Source of the DNA: Butyrivibrio proteoclasticus P6B7
GTDB lineage: Bacteria > Bacillota > Clostridia > Lachnospirales > Lachnospiraceae
Direction: 5' to 3'
NCBI RefSeq assembly: GCF_000622085.1
Contig: NZ_JHWL01000002.1
Location: 1 to 64,000 of the forward strand
Length of the DNA stretch: 64,000 nt
Part shown: in pieces, positions 1 through 8,770 of the stretch
Layout of the letters: each line of letters begins with the position of its first letter
How positions within the stretch are numbered: the first letter of the stretch is position 1
Made by a program: the position numbers and the translations under genes
The notes under the pieces: model-generated
What the model saw: only the letters and a program-made list of their open reading frames with translations
Database searches by the model: none
What the model was told of the DNA's origin: nothing

Positions 1-180
1 CAAGGCGAATTCATAGAATGCTGACGCATTCTATTTCATCCGTCTTGTCGCCTTATAGGCTGATTCCGATATGTGCCGATTTGTGAGCAAGCTCCCATCG
101 GCCCAATCGGAAATCATCTTGCATGGCTCGTTATATCCGAATTTAATCACACAAATAAATACATTAAGGGAGGCAGCATA
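1..180 (+). other. structured leader upstream of the nucleoside phosphorylase gene
   Basis: This non-coding stretch holds nested inverted repeats. An 8-bp stem (TAGAATGC 14-21 with GCATTCTA 26-33, loop TGAC) sits inside an outer 7-bp pairing (AAGGCGA 2-8 with TCGCCTT 48-54). A second fold pairs TGATTCCGAT 61-70 with an imperfect partner near 108-118 and encloses CCGAT/ATCGG. A 36-codon frame (ATG 71 to TAG 179-181) ends overlapping the GTG start of the next gene by one base. It could be a transcribed leader, or the tail of a structured RNA cut by the window edge. I do not recognise a known riboswitch. Confidence 0.35.
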
Positions 181-948
181 GTGATAACAAAGAACGAGAT
201 ACCAGTACTAGAATACGACGATCACTCATTGGAGGTTATAGCGCCTGATCATGATAGTGAGGGATTGGTGCTACCTAAGAAGTGCCTTGTAGCCTTCCTT
301 GGAGATGTGGTTCAGAAGTATGCTGAGGAAAAGAAAGCCGAGGTTGTGAAAGACTTCATTACTGTTTCTCACATCATAAAGGTTTATGTTTTACACGAGG
401 ATGATGAGGATATCTGTCTGGTACAGCCAACAATCGGAGCGCCGGCAGCAGCTTCTCTTGTTGATTTTCTTGTGGCATGTGGATGCGAGAAGGTAATTGC
501 AGTTGGATCATGCGGCGTTTTAGCACAGATGCCGGAGAATGCATTTATAGTTCCGACCAAGGCGCTACGAGATGAAGGGACATCTTACCATTACCTTCCA
601 GCATCTAGATACATTGAGCTTGATGAAGAGCCAATTGCCGCTATTGAAGACTGTTTCAAAACTCACAATCTTCCTTTTGTGACATGCACAACATGGACTA
701 CAGACGCATTTTTCAGAGAGACTAAAGACATGGTTAAGTACCGCTTGGAAGAAGGCTGCTCAGTTGTTGAGATGGAGTGCGCAGCCTTGGCGGCAGTTTG
801 CAGGAAACGTGGCGCCAAGTATGGACAATTCCTTTTCACAGCGGATTCCCTTGCCAATGTTCATGAATACGATACAAGAGGATTCGGTTCAGACTCCCAT
901 GAGAAGGCACTGCTACTTGGAATAGATGTGTTGAAGCACTATAACTGA
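181..948 (+). CDS. nucleoside phosphorylase (PNP/UDP phosphorylase family)
   Basis: A 255-residue protein of the PNP_UDP_1 fold, which splits a ribonucleoside with phosphate into base and ribose-1-phosphate (salvage, cytoplasm). Visible are the phosphate/ribose region with GSCG at 109-112 and the family signature VVEMECAA from residue 195, whose Glu-Met-Glu binds ribose. Spacing and length resemble the uridine phosphorylase-like branch, but purine versus pyrimidine preference cannot be read. I chose GTG 181 because GGGAGG lies at 168-173; an in-frame ATG at 73 would add 36 poorly family-like residues and has no good ribosome site. The gene stands alone; the downstream DNA is a decayed region. 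Confidence 0.88.
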   Translation: MITKNEIPVLEYDDHSLEVIAPDHDSEGLVLPKKCLVAFLGDVVQKYAEEKKAEVVKDFITVSHIIKVYVLHEDDEDICLVQPTIGAPAAASLVDFLVACGCEKVIAVGSCGVLAQMPENAFIVPTKALRDEGTSYHYLPASRYIELDEEPIAAIEDCFKTHNLPFVTCTTWTTDAFFRETKDMVKYRLEEGCSVVEMECAALAAVCRKRGAKYGQFLFTADSLANVHEYDTRGFGSDSHEKALLLGIDVLKHYN

Positions 949-968
949 ACATAACAACGAGGACTAGC

Positions 969-1134
969 ATGAAGACAATTTACGACAGCCTCGTAGCAGA
1001 TGGGGGTATCACTAATTTTAGATAAACTAAAAGCTCTTGGATACAAGGACATACAAACTCTTATGTTCCCAGCCTTTTTCCCACCAAAGGATATAGAAGA
1101 AGTCGATTGGTACACAATATTTGCGAGGAAATAA
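969..1134 (+). pseudogene. methyltransferase-like C-terminal remnant
   Basis: Two short overlapping frames, ATG 969 to TAA 1025 and ATG 1000 to TAA 1134, look like pieces of one gene joined by a frameshift. The second frame ends in a run with Asp-Trp-Tyr-Thr-Ile-Phe-Ala-Arg-Lys, which resembles the last strand of class I SAM methyltransferases. Nothing upstream supplies a catalytic domain. It is therefore more likely a decayed fragment than a working small protein; the similarity is judged by eye only. Confidence 0.4.
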
Positions 1135-1198
1135 ATCATGGATGTAGTAATTAACCCACTTAAGGGGATTGCCAATCTGTAAGCTGGTATAAGAGCCC

Positions 1199-1230
1199 AA
1201 AAACACAAAAACACAAAAACACAAAAACAA
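1199..1230 (+). repeat. short tandem repeat, unit AAAAACAC
   Basis: Nearly four head-to-tail copies of the 8-base unit AAAAACAC (the last ends AA instead of AC). It lies in non-coding DNA directly before the palindrome CCCCCTAGGGGG at 1231-1242. Such a low-complexity array is prone to replication slippage and may vary between strains. Confidence 0.9.
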
Positions 1231-1286
1231 CCCCCTAGGGGGCTTACGCACGCATTTTTACAATGATATACTTCGATTATTACAGA

Positions 1287-1320
1287 AACAAGCTGCACTT
1301 AGATAATAGCGCAGCTTGTT
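1287..1320 (+). terminator. hairpin just upstream of the methyltransferase gene (terminator or attenuator)
   Basis: AACAAGCTGC (1287-1296) pairs perfectly with GCAGCTTGTT (1311-1320) around a 14-base loop and is followed by only a short T/A stretch. It ends 22 bases before the ATG of the next gene, so it could end upstream transcription or attenuate the methyltransferase operon. The weak T tail keeps the confidence moderate. Confidence 0.45.
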
Positions 1321-1342
1321 TTATGCATGTATTGGGGGATAT

Positions 1343-2149
1343 ATGAATCTAGAGCAGATTAAAGAAGCGTGGAAAATGCGTGAGGGGAACGTAGAAGCTG
1401 AGATTGCTGCATGGGACAGCACTGCAGAGGAATACCTTTACGAGAAAAAGAACAATTTCAAAGAAGATCCATTTCTTAAATTCATGGCTGAAAAGATTCA
1501 GCTTGATAAATCTATGGAAACACTGGATGTTGGCTGCGGAGCAGGAGCTTACTCAGTAGAACTTGCTTCTAAGGTGGCTAAGGCTGATGGCGTCGACTTA
1601 TCGCCTCGTATGGTGGAGCTTGGAAATGCCTATGCCAAAGAGCACAACATTCAGAATCTACACTTAAGTGTCAGTAACTGGCACACCTGTGACATTTCAC
1701 CTATTAAAAAGAAATATGACGTGGTCTTTGCCCACACAACCCCTGCTGTAGCAGATTACAGTACCCTCGTTAAAATGTGCGAGGTATCAAAAGGCGCGTG
1801 CTTTCTGTGTAAGCCTGCAAGGCGCACAGACAAAGTCTTTGATGAGATTAAGCATATCGCTGGCGTAACAGAGAGGATAGGAGTAGATGACTCTGTGGCC
1901 TACGCCTTTGATACCCTTTGGGGACTGGGCTATAACCCAGAAATTTCCTATGCCAAGACTGTATGGCTTCCCAAGAAGACACTTAAGGAAGCAGAGGACT
2001 GGTTCATTGGAAGACTTAAGGGCTACTACGAACCAGCAGATGAGACCATAGATAAGGTAAAAGAGTACCTTAATTCAATTGCAGTTGATGGCTATGTCAA
2101 TGAACGCATCGATACAACGCTTGTAAACATCTATTGGCGCGTAGATTAA
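1343..2149 (+). CDS. class I SAM-dependent methyltransferase
   Basis: A 268-residue methyltransferase. SAM-binding motif I (LDVGCGAGAYS, from residue 61) is intact and is followed by the acidic residue (VDLSPRM) expected after strand 2. The N-terminal about 45 residues (EAWKMREGN...) are charged and family-like. The start is ATG 1343, with GGGGGA at 1334-1339 in front; an ATG at 1316 lies inside the hairpin. The gene is 50 bp before the binding-protein gene of an iron-chelate type ABC transporter and an FmdE protein. This suggests, as inference, that it modifies the imported ligand or a metal-binding small molecule. The substrate cannot be read from sequence. Confidence 0.8.
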   Translation: MNLEQIKEAWKMREGNVEAEIAAWDSTAEEYLYEKKNNFKEDPFLKFMAEKIQLDKSMETLDVGCGAGAYSVELASKVAKADGVDLSPRMVELGNAYAKEHNIQNLHLSVSNWHTCDISPIKKKYDVVFAHTTPAVADYSTLVKMCEVSKGACFLCKPARRTDKVFDEIKHIAGVTERIGVDDSVAYAFDTLWGLGYNPEISYAKTVWLPKKTLKEAEDWFIGRLKGYYEPADETIDKVKEYLNSIAVDGYVNERIDTTLVNIYWRVD

Positions 2150-2199
2150 GTAAATAACCTGTAGAAATTATCAGGTTCAAATATGGAGGGAGAAAAAGT

Positions 2200-3390
2200 A
2201 TGAAACTCAAAACAAAAGTACAGGCTGTAGCACTTTCTGTGTTCATGGCCGCACAGATCTTAACGGGATGCGGAAGTGCAAATCAGACAACACAGGCATC
2301 TGCAGATGCAACCGCTAATCAGGAAGTTCTTACTGGTGAAAGAGATGACGCTGCATCAGAAACATCTGCAAACGTAACAGTTACAGAATCAGGAACACGC
2401 ATCGTAACTGATGTATTTGGTCGTGAAGTAGAGATTCCAGCAGAGGTTAACACCTGCGCAGCGCTTGGTAGCGCAGCTCGTCTTATCACTTATGCTGGTG
2501 GCGTAGAGAAGATCATTGGTTGTACAGAAATGGAGCTTAAGGGTGCTCCAGGAATGCCTTTCGCATATGCTAACAAAGATCACTTTGCTGCATGTACAGC
2601 TGTAGCTTCAGGCGGAAGCGGAAACGCAGACTATGCTGAGGCACTTATTGAGCTGGCTCCAGACGTTGTCTTTTACCAGGATTCAGACACAGTAGCTATC
2701 GAAGATCTTGCTCAGAAGACAGGTCTTCCAATCATCGGCGTATATGGTGATGCTTTCAATTCTCACTATCTTACAGATTCAATTTCACTTATTGGTGAAG
2801 TTCTTGGCTGCAAGGATCATTCAGACGTAGTAGTTGATGCTATCAATGGCTGGGTAAAAGATCTTAATGACAGAACTAAGGATATCCCAGAAGACCAGAA
2901 GCCAACTGTATATCCAGGTGCTGTAAGCTGGAGTGGTGGCCATGGCTTTACAGGAACATACGCAGGCTACGCACCACTTGAAGCAATCAACGCTATCAAC
3001 CTTTCAGATACACTTGATGCAGAAGATGGATTTGAAGTAAGCATGGAGCAGATCCTTGACTGGGATCCAGACATCATCTTCCTTAACCCAAGTAACATGG
3101 AACTTGTTAATGAAGACTATGCTTCAAATGGCAGTGCTATCGACAGCTTAACAGCGGTAAAAGAGGGTAAGGTATATTCACAGGTTAACTTCAACTACTA
3201 CTGGTGCAACATGGAGCTTGCAATCGTAGACTCTTACTACGCTGGATCAATCATCTATCCAGAAGCCTTTGCTGATGTTAACTTCGAAGAAAAAGCTGAA
3301 GAAATCTTCAACGTAATGATCGGAATGGATTATCTTGATGTTCTTAACGAGAATAATATGGGATTTGGCCAGATGACCATCGGTGAGTAA
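2200..3390 (+). CDS. ABC transporter substrate-binding lipoprotein, iron-chelate/cobalamin type
   Basis: A 396-residue exported lipoprotein. The signal peptide ends in lipobox LTGC with Cys24, followed by a Ser/Thr/Ala-rich linker to about residue 65. The rest is a TroA/FhuD-like (peripla_BP_2) fold starting at the RIVTDVFGREVEIP strand typical of this family. It should capture a metal chelate outside the cell and hand it to the permease encoded next, which starts right after its stop. The ribosome site is GGAGGGAG before ATG 2200. Ligand class (siderophore, heme, corrinoid, or another metal complex) is not determined. Confidence 0.88.
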   Translation: MKLKTKVQAVALSVFMAAQILTGCGSANQTTQASADATANQEVLTGERDDAASETSANVTVTESGTRIVTDVFGREVEIPAEVNTCAALGSAARLITYAGGVEKIIGCTEMELKGAPGMPFAYANKDHFAACTAVASGGSGNADYAEALIELAPDVVFYQDSDTVAIEDLAQKTGLPIIGVYGDAFNSHYLTDSISLIGEVLGCKDHSDVVVDAINGWVKDLNDRTKDIPEDQKPTVYPGAVSWSGGHGFTGTYAGYAPLEAINAINLSDTLDAEDGFEVSMEQILDWDPDIIFLNPSNMELVNEDYASNGSAIDSLTAVKEGKVYSQVNFNYYWCNMELAIVDSYYAGSIIYPEAFADVNFEEKAEEIFNVMIGMDYLDVLNENNMGFGQMTIGE

Positions 3391-3391
3391 T

Positions 3392-4465
3392 ATGGATAAA
3401 TCAGACATCAAAGACACTCAGGACTATCGCGCCTTTATAGGTAGGAAACGAATATTTATCGCAGTACTTTTTGTGCTTACTGTTGTGACATTTCTTTTGG
3501 CAATTGCCCTTGGATCATCAACAGTTCCACTAAACAGGGTACTGGCTACGCTTTTTGGAAAGGGCGCAGATAAAGAAAATATCATAATTCTTAACCTTCG
3601 TCTTCCGAGGGCGGTAACAGCAATACTTGCAGGCTTTGGTCTTGGAATAGTTGGATGTGTTATGCAGGGGATTCTTCGTAATCCCCTTGCTTCAGCATCT
3701 ACCATAGGTGTTTCCCAGGGAGCTGCCTTTGGCGCAGCCTTTGCCATTATCGTCTTAGGTGGCGGACTTATGTCAGCCAGCACACAGGGAGCTCAGCTTA
3801 GTGTTAACAATCCCGCTGTCACAACCCTTTGTGCCTTTGCCTTTTCAATGGTATCAACTCTGTTCATAGTTCTTTTATCAAGGTTCCAGCAGCTGGAGGC
3901 AGGAACACTTCTGTTATCCGGTGTTGCTCTTAGCTCGCTGTTCTCTGCAGGAACAACGCTCCTTGAGTACTTCGCTGATGATGTGAGAGTAGCGGCTGTT
4001 GTGTACTGGACCTTTGGAGACCTTGGCAGTACCTTCTGGAAGGACATTGCCATAATCGCAGTGGTTGTCCTTCTTGTCAGCATTTACTTTGCCTTTAACT
4101 GCTGGAATTACAATGCTATGCAGGGTGGAGAAAATACTGCTAAGGGACTTGGCGTAAACACCAGACACGTTCTTATTATGGGAATGGTAATGTGCTCCTT
4201 TGCAGCATCTACCATCGTTTCCTTTGTGGGAATCATTAACTTTGTGGGACTGATTGCGCCTCACCTGGTTCGCAAGTTTGTTGGAACAGATTATAGATTT
4301 CTTTTGCCTGCATCGGGTCTGGCTGGAGCGATACTACTGCTTCTTAGTGACACCGTTGCAAGGCTTGTGATCGCACCAATCGTTCTTCCAATCGGTGCTA
4401 TTACTTCAGTTCTCGGCGCACCAATGTTTTTATGGATCATTTTCAAAGGCAGGTGGAAAAGATGA
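3392..4465 (+). CDS. FecCD-family ABC transporter permease
   Basis: A 357-residue, highly hydrophobic protein of the FecCD/BtuC family, expected to have about ten membrane helices. Family hallmarks include NLRLPRAVTAILAGFGLGIVGCVMQGILRNPLA in the first third (given here in part as LRLPR and GCVMQGILRNPLA) and the cytoplasmic coupling segment GLIAPHLVRKFVG near the C-terminus. It forms the channel of the importer with the flanking lipoprotein and ATPase. ATG 3392 starts one base after the upstream TAA; a GTG nine bases earlier is possible. Its end overlaps the ATPase start, showing translational coupling. Confidence 0.92.
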   Translation: MDKSDIKDTQDYRAFIGRKRIFIAVLFVLTVVTFLLAIALGSSTVPLNRVLATLFGKGADKENIIILNLRLPRAVTAILAGFGLGIVGCVMQGILRNPLASASTIGVSQGAAFGAAFAIIVLGGGLMSASTQGAQLSVNNPAVTTLCAFAFSMVSTLFIVLLSRFQQLEAGTLLLSGVALSSLFSAGTTLLEYFADDVRVAAVVYWTFGDLGSTFWKDIAIIAVVVLLVSIYFAFNCWNYNAMQGGENTAKGLGVNTRHVLIMGMVMCSFAASTIVSFVGIINFVGLIAPHLVRKFVGTDYRFLLPASGLAGAILLLLSDTVARLVIAPIVLPIGAITSVLGAPMFLWIIFKGRWKR

Positions 4466-5214
4466 TAAATACTAAATGTGTTAGCTTTTCTTATCGCGGA
4501 ATGGATGCGGTACTTAGGAATATCACTGTTCACGAGGGGGCTGGGCACTGCCTTGCACTTCTTGGAAATAATGGCGCAGGAAAGAGCACCTTTCTAAAGT
4601 GTCTTAACCGCATTCTGCCTGCAAAGGACGGTGTTATCGAGGTTGACGGCATCAATGTTAAGAATGCTGCCAGATGCGATATCGCTAAGCGTATGGCCTA
4701 TGTTGAACAGCATACCCACGCTGAAAGGCTCACGGTTTATGATACAGTTCTTTTGGGTCGCAAGCCTCACATTAAGTTTGCGCCAACTGACGAGGACTAC
4801 AAGATTGTGGAGGCGGCAATAGAGCGTATGCATTTAAAAAAGCTGTCTCTAAGATATGTAGACGAGCTGTCAGGCGGAGAACTTCAAAAGGTTGCGCTGG
4901 CAAGAGCCCTTGCTCAGCAGCCAAGAGTTCTTTTACTGGATGAGCCTACAGCCAGCCTTGATCTGTGCAATCAGCACGAGGTTATGAAGGTGGTTTCTGA
5001 CATTGCCCATCAGGACAACATTCTGGTGGTGGTAGTTATTCATGACCTTAACCTTGCCCTTAAATACTGTGACAGATTCATGCTGATCAGTGATGGCGAG
5101 GTTTACAGCTATGGAGATAGCTCCACAGTGACAGAGAAGGCAATATCAGAGGTATACGGAGTGGACACCACCGTTGCAGATATAAACGGCAACAAGGTTG
5201 TGGTGGTCTGCTGA
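4462..5214 (+). CDS. ABC transporter ATP-binding protein, iron-chelate type
   Basis: A 250-residue nucleotide-binding subunit energising the adjacent FecCD permease. Walker A is GNNGAGKST (35-43), the signature LSGGELQKVALARAL and Walker B VLLLDEPTASLD are complete, and the switch His is in VVIHDLNLAL. ATG 4462 overlaps the permease stop by four bases (ATGA), with AGGTGG just upstream; an in-frame ATG at 4432 would intrude on the permease. It completes a three-gene importer. Confidence 0.92.
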   Translation: MINTKCVSFSYRGMDAVLRNITVHEGAGHCLALLGNNGAGKSTFLKCLNRILPAKDGVIEVDGINVKNAARCDIAKRMAYVEQHTHAERLTVYDTVLLGRKPHIKFAPTDEDYKIVEAAIERMHLKKLSLRYVDELSGGELQKVALARALAQQPRVLLLDEPTASLDLCNQHEVMKVVSDIAHQDNILVVVVIHDLNLALKYCDRFMLISDGEVYSYGDSSTVTEKAISEVYGVDTTVADINGNKVVVVC

Positions 5215-5304
5215 TAGCCAGAATGGGAATATAGCAATTGATTACTGAAATAGATAATAGACTAGCATAAGTTTGTCTAAGAAGATGCTAATTAGGAGAT
5301 TGAT

Positions 5305-5835
5305 ATGATCAAATCAGAATTATGGGATAAGGCAGCTGCCTTTCACGGCCACGTTTGCGGAGGTCTTACAATAGGCTATCAGGCTGCTATATATGCAATT
5401 AAGCTTTTAGATTTTAAGTTTTCAGAGGATGAGGATGTTGTCTGCATTTCAGAGAATGATGCCTGCGGAGTTGATGCTATTCAGGTGGTTCTTGGATGCA
5501 GCGTAGGAAAGGGAAATCTCCTTTTCCATATGAGAGGAAAGCAGGCCTTTTCCTTCTACAACCGCACAACTGGTAAGTCTGTGCGCCTTGTACTTAAGGA
5601 AAGACCACGTGAGATGACCCGGGAAGAATCCTTTGAGTATTACCAGAACTGCGAGCCAGAGGATATGTTTGAGGTAAAAGAAACCACAATAGAGCTTCCA
5701 GAAAATGCCCGAATCTTTGCCTCTGCCAAGTGCGAGAACTGCGGCGAAGTAACAGGAGAGAAGTGGCTGCGCCTTGTTGGCGGTAAGAAGCTTTGCCTTG
5801 ACTGTACTCCTAAATACGACAGATTCAATGTATAA
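5305..5835 (+). CDS. FmdE family protein with C-terminal zinc ribbon
   Basis: A 176-residue protein with the FmdE N-terminal signature FHGHVCGGL (13-21), whose Cys18 and His residues are invariant in the family, and a C-terminal four-cysteine ribbon (C143, C146, C164, C167). FmdE was named from molybdenum formylmethanofuran dehydrogenase operons of methanogens; in bacteria its role is poorly defined and it is often near metal or cofactor transport genes. Here it follows the iron-chelate type importer by 90 bp and is closed by a terminator, so it probably belongs to that operon. A role in handling the imported metal complex is inference. Confidence 0.82.
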   Translation: MIKSELWDKAAAFHGHVCGGLTIGYQAAIYAIKLLDFKFSEDEDVVCISENDACGVDAIQVVLGCSVGKGNLLFHMRGKQAFSFYNRTTGKSVRLVLKERPREMTREESFEYYQNCEPEDMFEVKETTIELPENARIFASAKCENCGEVTGEKWLRLVGGKKLCLDCTPKYDRFNV

Positions 5836-5839
5836 GAAA

Positions 5840-5876
5840 AAGCCCTTGGACTTATCAGGAGTCCGGGGGCTTTATT
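5840..5876. terminator. intrinsic terminator, possibly bidirectional
   Basis: AAGCCCTTGGACT (5840-5852) pairs with AGTCCGGGGGCTT (5860-5872), with one wobble, followed by TTATT; a run of A precedes it. It lies between convergent genes (FmdE on +, lipoprotein on -) and may serve both. Confidence 0.8.
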
Positions 5877-5891
5877 ATGACAGCTCTTTTA

Positions 5892-6839
5892 TCAATGTTT
5901 AAATGTGAATTCGTAGGTCTGACCCTGCTCAAAGACTGATCCATCAGATTCAGTAACATAGAAGGATGCACCAAGTGCGAAATGATCGATTGTTCCGCTA
6001 ACGCTGTCGTCATCACTAGTAAAATCTATTGCGTCGCTGTATTCCTCGTCAGTTCCTTCGTTGACGAATCCAAAGCCATGAATCTCATCCTGGCCAGAAA
6101 GCTTGATGAAGACTTCATAGGAGCCATTTTCCATGCTGTCTGTGATGATAAGGTACTCATCTGTGGTGTAGTCACCGTAATAGCCGCAGGCATCTGATGA
6201 AGGAAGTGAGAATGTCACTTCACCATTTATATCAGCCAGAGTGCTTGCCAGTGTGAAGGCTTCCTCTCTGTAGCGCATAGCCTTGTTGTACTGGAACATT
6301 GATGGATATATTGTACCTTCTTTGTAGGTGGCACTCATTCTTTCTGCCATGGTATCAACATATTCATTTAATTTATTATTTTCCTCTTCAAGGTATTCAG
6401 GATCCTGACTTACCTCTTTAAGTCTTTCAAAAAGGCTTTCTACCTCGGTCTTCCATACCAGAGTGCCCCATACACTGAGCTCGTTCATTTCTGTCTGTGA
6501 TGAAGATGCTGCAACATAAGCTTCGTATTTAAGGAATAATTCTTCCACACCAAGGAGCTCATCACTAAGAGAATTCTCGTTGGCCGTTACATTTTCTGCA
6601 ATCTCCGCAATGATCTGCTCTGTGTAATCCTGGCCTCCAGCGTAGGAAACATCACTTGAAGCTTCGTCGGATTCATCCACGGAAGCTTCTGTTCCAGCAC
6701 TTTCAGTATTTGAACTATCTTCGCTTGTGGAATCAACTAGATCACCAGGAAGAACAGGAGCCTGGTTACTTGGACCCATTGAACAGCCACTTAACACGAT
6801 AGTTGTGGCCATAATTAACATGATCAATTTATTTTTCAT
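5892..6839 (-). CDS. lipoprotein of unknown function
   Basis: A 315-residue secreted lipoprotein, and the only protein gene supported on the - strand. The signal peptide ends in lipobox LSGC with Cys19. Residues about 30-70 are a Ser/Glu/Asp-rich linker, about 70-195 are acidic and helical, and about 200-315 look like a beta-rich domain (SGQDEIHGFGFVNEG, YEFTFKH end). GGAGG precedes the ATG, and a good promoter sits upstream. I do not recognise a family. It is divergent from rny and convergent with the FmdE operon, so it is a single-gene unit. Confidence 0.85.
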   Translation of the reverse strand: MKNKLIMLIMATTIVLSGCSMGPSNQAPVLPGDLVDSTSEDSSNTESAGTEASVDESDEASSDVSYAGGQDYTEQIIAEIAENVTANENSLSDELLGVEELFLKYEAYVAASSSQTEMNELSVWGTLVWKTEVESLFERLKEVSQDPEYLEEENNKLNEYVDTMAERMSATYKEGTIYPSMFQYNKAMRYREEAFTLASTLADINGEVTFSLPSSDACGYYGDYTTDEYLIITDSMENGSYEVFIKLSGQDEIHGFGFVNEGTDEEYSDAIDFTSDDDSVSGTIDHFALGASFYVTESDGSVFEQGQTYEFTFKH

Positions 6840-6872
6840 TTAATCAAACCTCCATCAAAAAAATATTTTGTG

Positions 6873-6901
6873 ATTATAACATGCTAACTTGGAAAGGGCA
6901 A
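6873..6901 (-). promoter_or_regulatory. sigma-A type promoter of the lipoprotein gene
   Basis: On the - strand TTGCCC (6896-6901) and TATAAT (6873-6878) are separated by exactly 17 bases, reading toward the lipoprotein ATG about 34 bases on. Confidence 0.7.
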
Positions 6902-6952
6902 ATTTAAGCCATTTATCGCAGGTAATAAAAAATGTAATCCATTCCTATTGCC

Positions 6953-6981
6953 TTGACACTGTAATTTATAAAAGTTAAAAT
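6953..6981 (+). promoter_or_regulatory. sigma-A type promoter of rny
   Basis: Consensus TTGACA at 6953-6958 and TAAAAT at 6976-6981 with a 17-base spacer. About 95 bases separate it from the rny ATG, leaving a transcribed leader of roughly 85 bases. Confidence 0.8.
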
Positions 6982-7075
6982 TATAGTGTTGTAAAATTGT
7001 ATCCAAGTGTGCATTTTTATAGGCCACTATACAAAATATTGTACAATGAAAACTTAATAAGGAGGTGCTCCTGTA

Positions 7076-8620
7076 ATGACCTATGTTGTTATTGGAATAG
7101 TAGCAGCTCTTGTCGCTTTTATTGCAGCGTGGTTTATTTCAACGGCTTATCAAAAGAAGATAACTGAGGGGAAAATCGGTAGTGCAGAAGAAAGGGCAAG
7201 AAAGATTATTGACGAAGCACTCAAATCTGCCGAAGAAACAAAGCGTGAGAAGCTCCTTGAGGTAAAAGAGGAAGCGTTAAAGACACGTAATGATCTCGAG
7301 AAGGAAGTTAAGGACCGCAGAAATGAGGTTCAGCGTACTGAGAGAAGAATTCAGCAGAAAGAGGAAAACGTCGAAAAGAGATCCGAAGCGATCGAAAGAA
7401 AAGAGCAGAGCTTAAATGCCCGTGAAGAGGCACTTAGCAAAAAGAGTGAAGAGGTTGCTAAGCTTAATGAACAGAGGATACAGGAACTTGAAAAAATCTC
7501 TGGCTTAACCTCCGAGCAGGCAAAAGAGTATCTTTTAAAGATTGTGGAAGATGATGTAAAGCACGAATCAGCAGTCATGATCAAGAACATGGAAGCTGAG
7601 GCGAAGGAAGAAGCTGATAAGAGGGCTAAAGAAATCGTAGTTAACGCCATCCAAAGATGTGCAGCAGATCACGTATCTGAGACCACTATTTCTGTAGTTC
7701 AGCTTCCAAATGATGAAATGAAGGGCAGAATCATTGGTAGAGAGGGACGTAACATCAGAACCCTTGAGACAATGACTGGTGTAGATCTTATCATTGATGA
7801 TACACCAGAAGCTGTTGTCATTTCTGGTTTCGATCCTATACGTCGTGAGGTAGCACGTATAGCACTTGAGAAGCTCATTGTTGATGGAAGAATTCATCCA
7901 GCAAGAATTGAGGAAATGGTTGAGAAAGCGCAGAAAGAAGTTGCTGCGAAGATCAAAGAGGAAGGTGAGAATGCAGCTATCGAGGCTGGTGTTCATGGCC
8001 TTCATCCTGAAGTAATCAAGATTCTTGGACGAATGAAGTTCAGAACAAGTTACGGACAGAACTGTTTGAAGCATTCTGTAGAGGTTGCACAGCTTTGTGG
8101 ACTTTTAGCATCTGAGCTTGGCCTCGATGTTAGAGTAGCAAAGAGAGCAGGTCTTTTACATGATATTGGTAAGGCTGTTGACCATGAACTTGAGGGTTCA
8201 CACATTCAGCTTGGTGTAGATATCTGTAAGAAGTACAAGGAATCTCAGATCGTTATCAACGCAGTTGAGGCTCACCACGGTGACGTAGAGCCACAGTCAC
8301 TTATAGCTGTTCTTGTACAGGCAGCTGACACAATTTCTTCCGCTAGACCTGGTGCTAGACGCGAAACACTTGAAACTTACACATCCAGACTTAAAGAACT
8401 CGAAGATATTACTAATAGCTTTAAGGGTGTTGATCACTCCTTTGCTATTCAGGCCGGCCGTGAAGTTAGAGTAATGGTAGTTCCTGAGCAGGTTTCTGAT
8501 GCAGACATGGTTCTTATGGCTCGCGATATTGCTAAGAAGATCGAGGATGAAATGGAATATCCTGGTCAGATCAAGGTTAATATCATTAGAGAGAGCAGAG
8601 CAACCGATTACGCTAAGTAA
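7076..8620 (+). CDS. rny: ribonuclease Y
   Basis: A 514-residue membrane-anchored endoribonuclease that starts decay of many mRNAs in Firmicutes. It has an N-terminal membrane helix (about 3-22), a long charged coiled coil (about 30-200), a KH domain with [12 protein letters not shown] (about 218-229) and an HD phosphohydrolase domain with catalytic HD at 362-363 ([12 protein letters not shown]). Length and order match the family closely. GGAGG precedes ATG 7076. It is transcribed alone, with its own promoter and terminator. Confidence 0.97.
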   Translation: MTYVVIGIVAALVAFIAAWFISTAYQKKITEGKIGSAEERARKIIDEALKSAEETKREKLLEVKEEALKTRNDLEKEVKDRRNEVQRTERRIQQKEENVEKRSEAIERKEQSLNAREEALSKKSEEVAKLNEQRIQELEKISGLTSEQAKEYLLKIVEDDVKHESAVMIKNMEAEAKEEADKRAKEIVVNAIQRCAADHVSETTISVVQLPNDEMKGRIIGREGRNIRTLETMTGVDLIIDDTPEAVVISGFDPIRREVARIALEKLIVDGRIHPARIEEMVEKAQKEVAAKIKEEGENAAIEAGVHGLHPEVIKILGRMKFRTSYGQNCLKHSVEVAQLCGLLASELGLDVRVAKRAGLLHDIGKAVDHELEGSHIQLGVDICKKYKESQIVINAVEAHHGDVEPQSLIAVLVQAADTISSARPGARRETLETYTSRLKELEDITNSFKGVDHSFAIQAGREVRVMVVPEQVSDADMVLMARDIAKKIEDEMEYPGQIKVNIIRESRATDYAK

Positions 8621-8655
8621 TCACCATTCTGCTGATTACAACGAAAATGTAGTGG

Positions 8656-8695
8656 AGAGGCAATCCTATCAAATTGATGGGATTGCCTCTTTTTG
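8656..8695 (+). terminator. intrinsic terminator after rny
   Basis: AGAGGCAATCC (8656-8666) pairs perfectly with GGATTGCCTCT (8680-8690), followed by TTTTT. Confidence 0.92.
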
Positions 8696-8770
8696 CGTTT
8701 TATGGGTTGCCAAAATCTCTTTTGCACAATAGAATTATAGTATTGAAGGTATAAGAAAAGGGGACAAGTG

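Larger units (their letters stand above)
1135..1342. other. non-coding gap with tandem repeat, palindrome and hairpin
   Basis: No gene is supported here. The stretch holds a tandem repeat, a C5-TA-G5 palindrome and a 10-bp hairpin directly before the next gene (each listed separately). Confidence 0.6.

Noticed and set aside
969-1134. Functional small methyltransferase-like protein
   Set aside because: There is no SAM-binding motif and two frames are needed; a remnant is the simpler reading.
1199-1230. Candidate CRISPR-like array
   Set aside because: The unit is 8 bases with no spacers; this is a simple tandem repeat. No cas genes are in the window.
8499-8732. Open frame on the + strand crossing the rny terminator
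   Set aside because: It overlaps the conserved end of rny in another frame and runs through the hairpin; not a gene.
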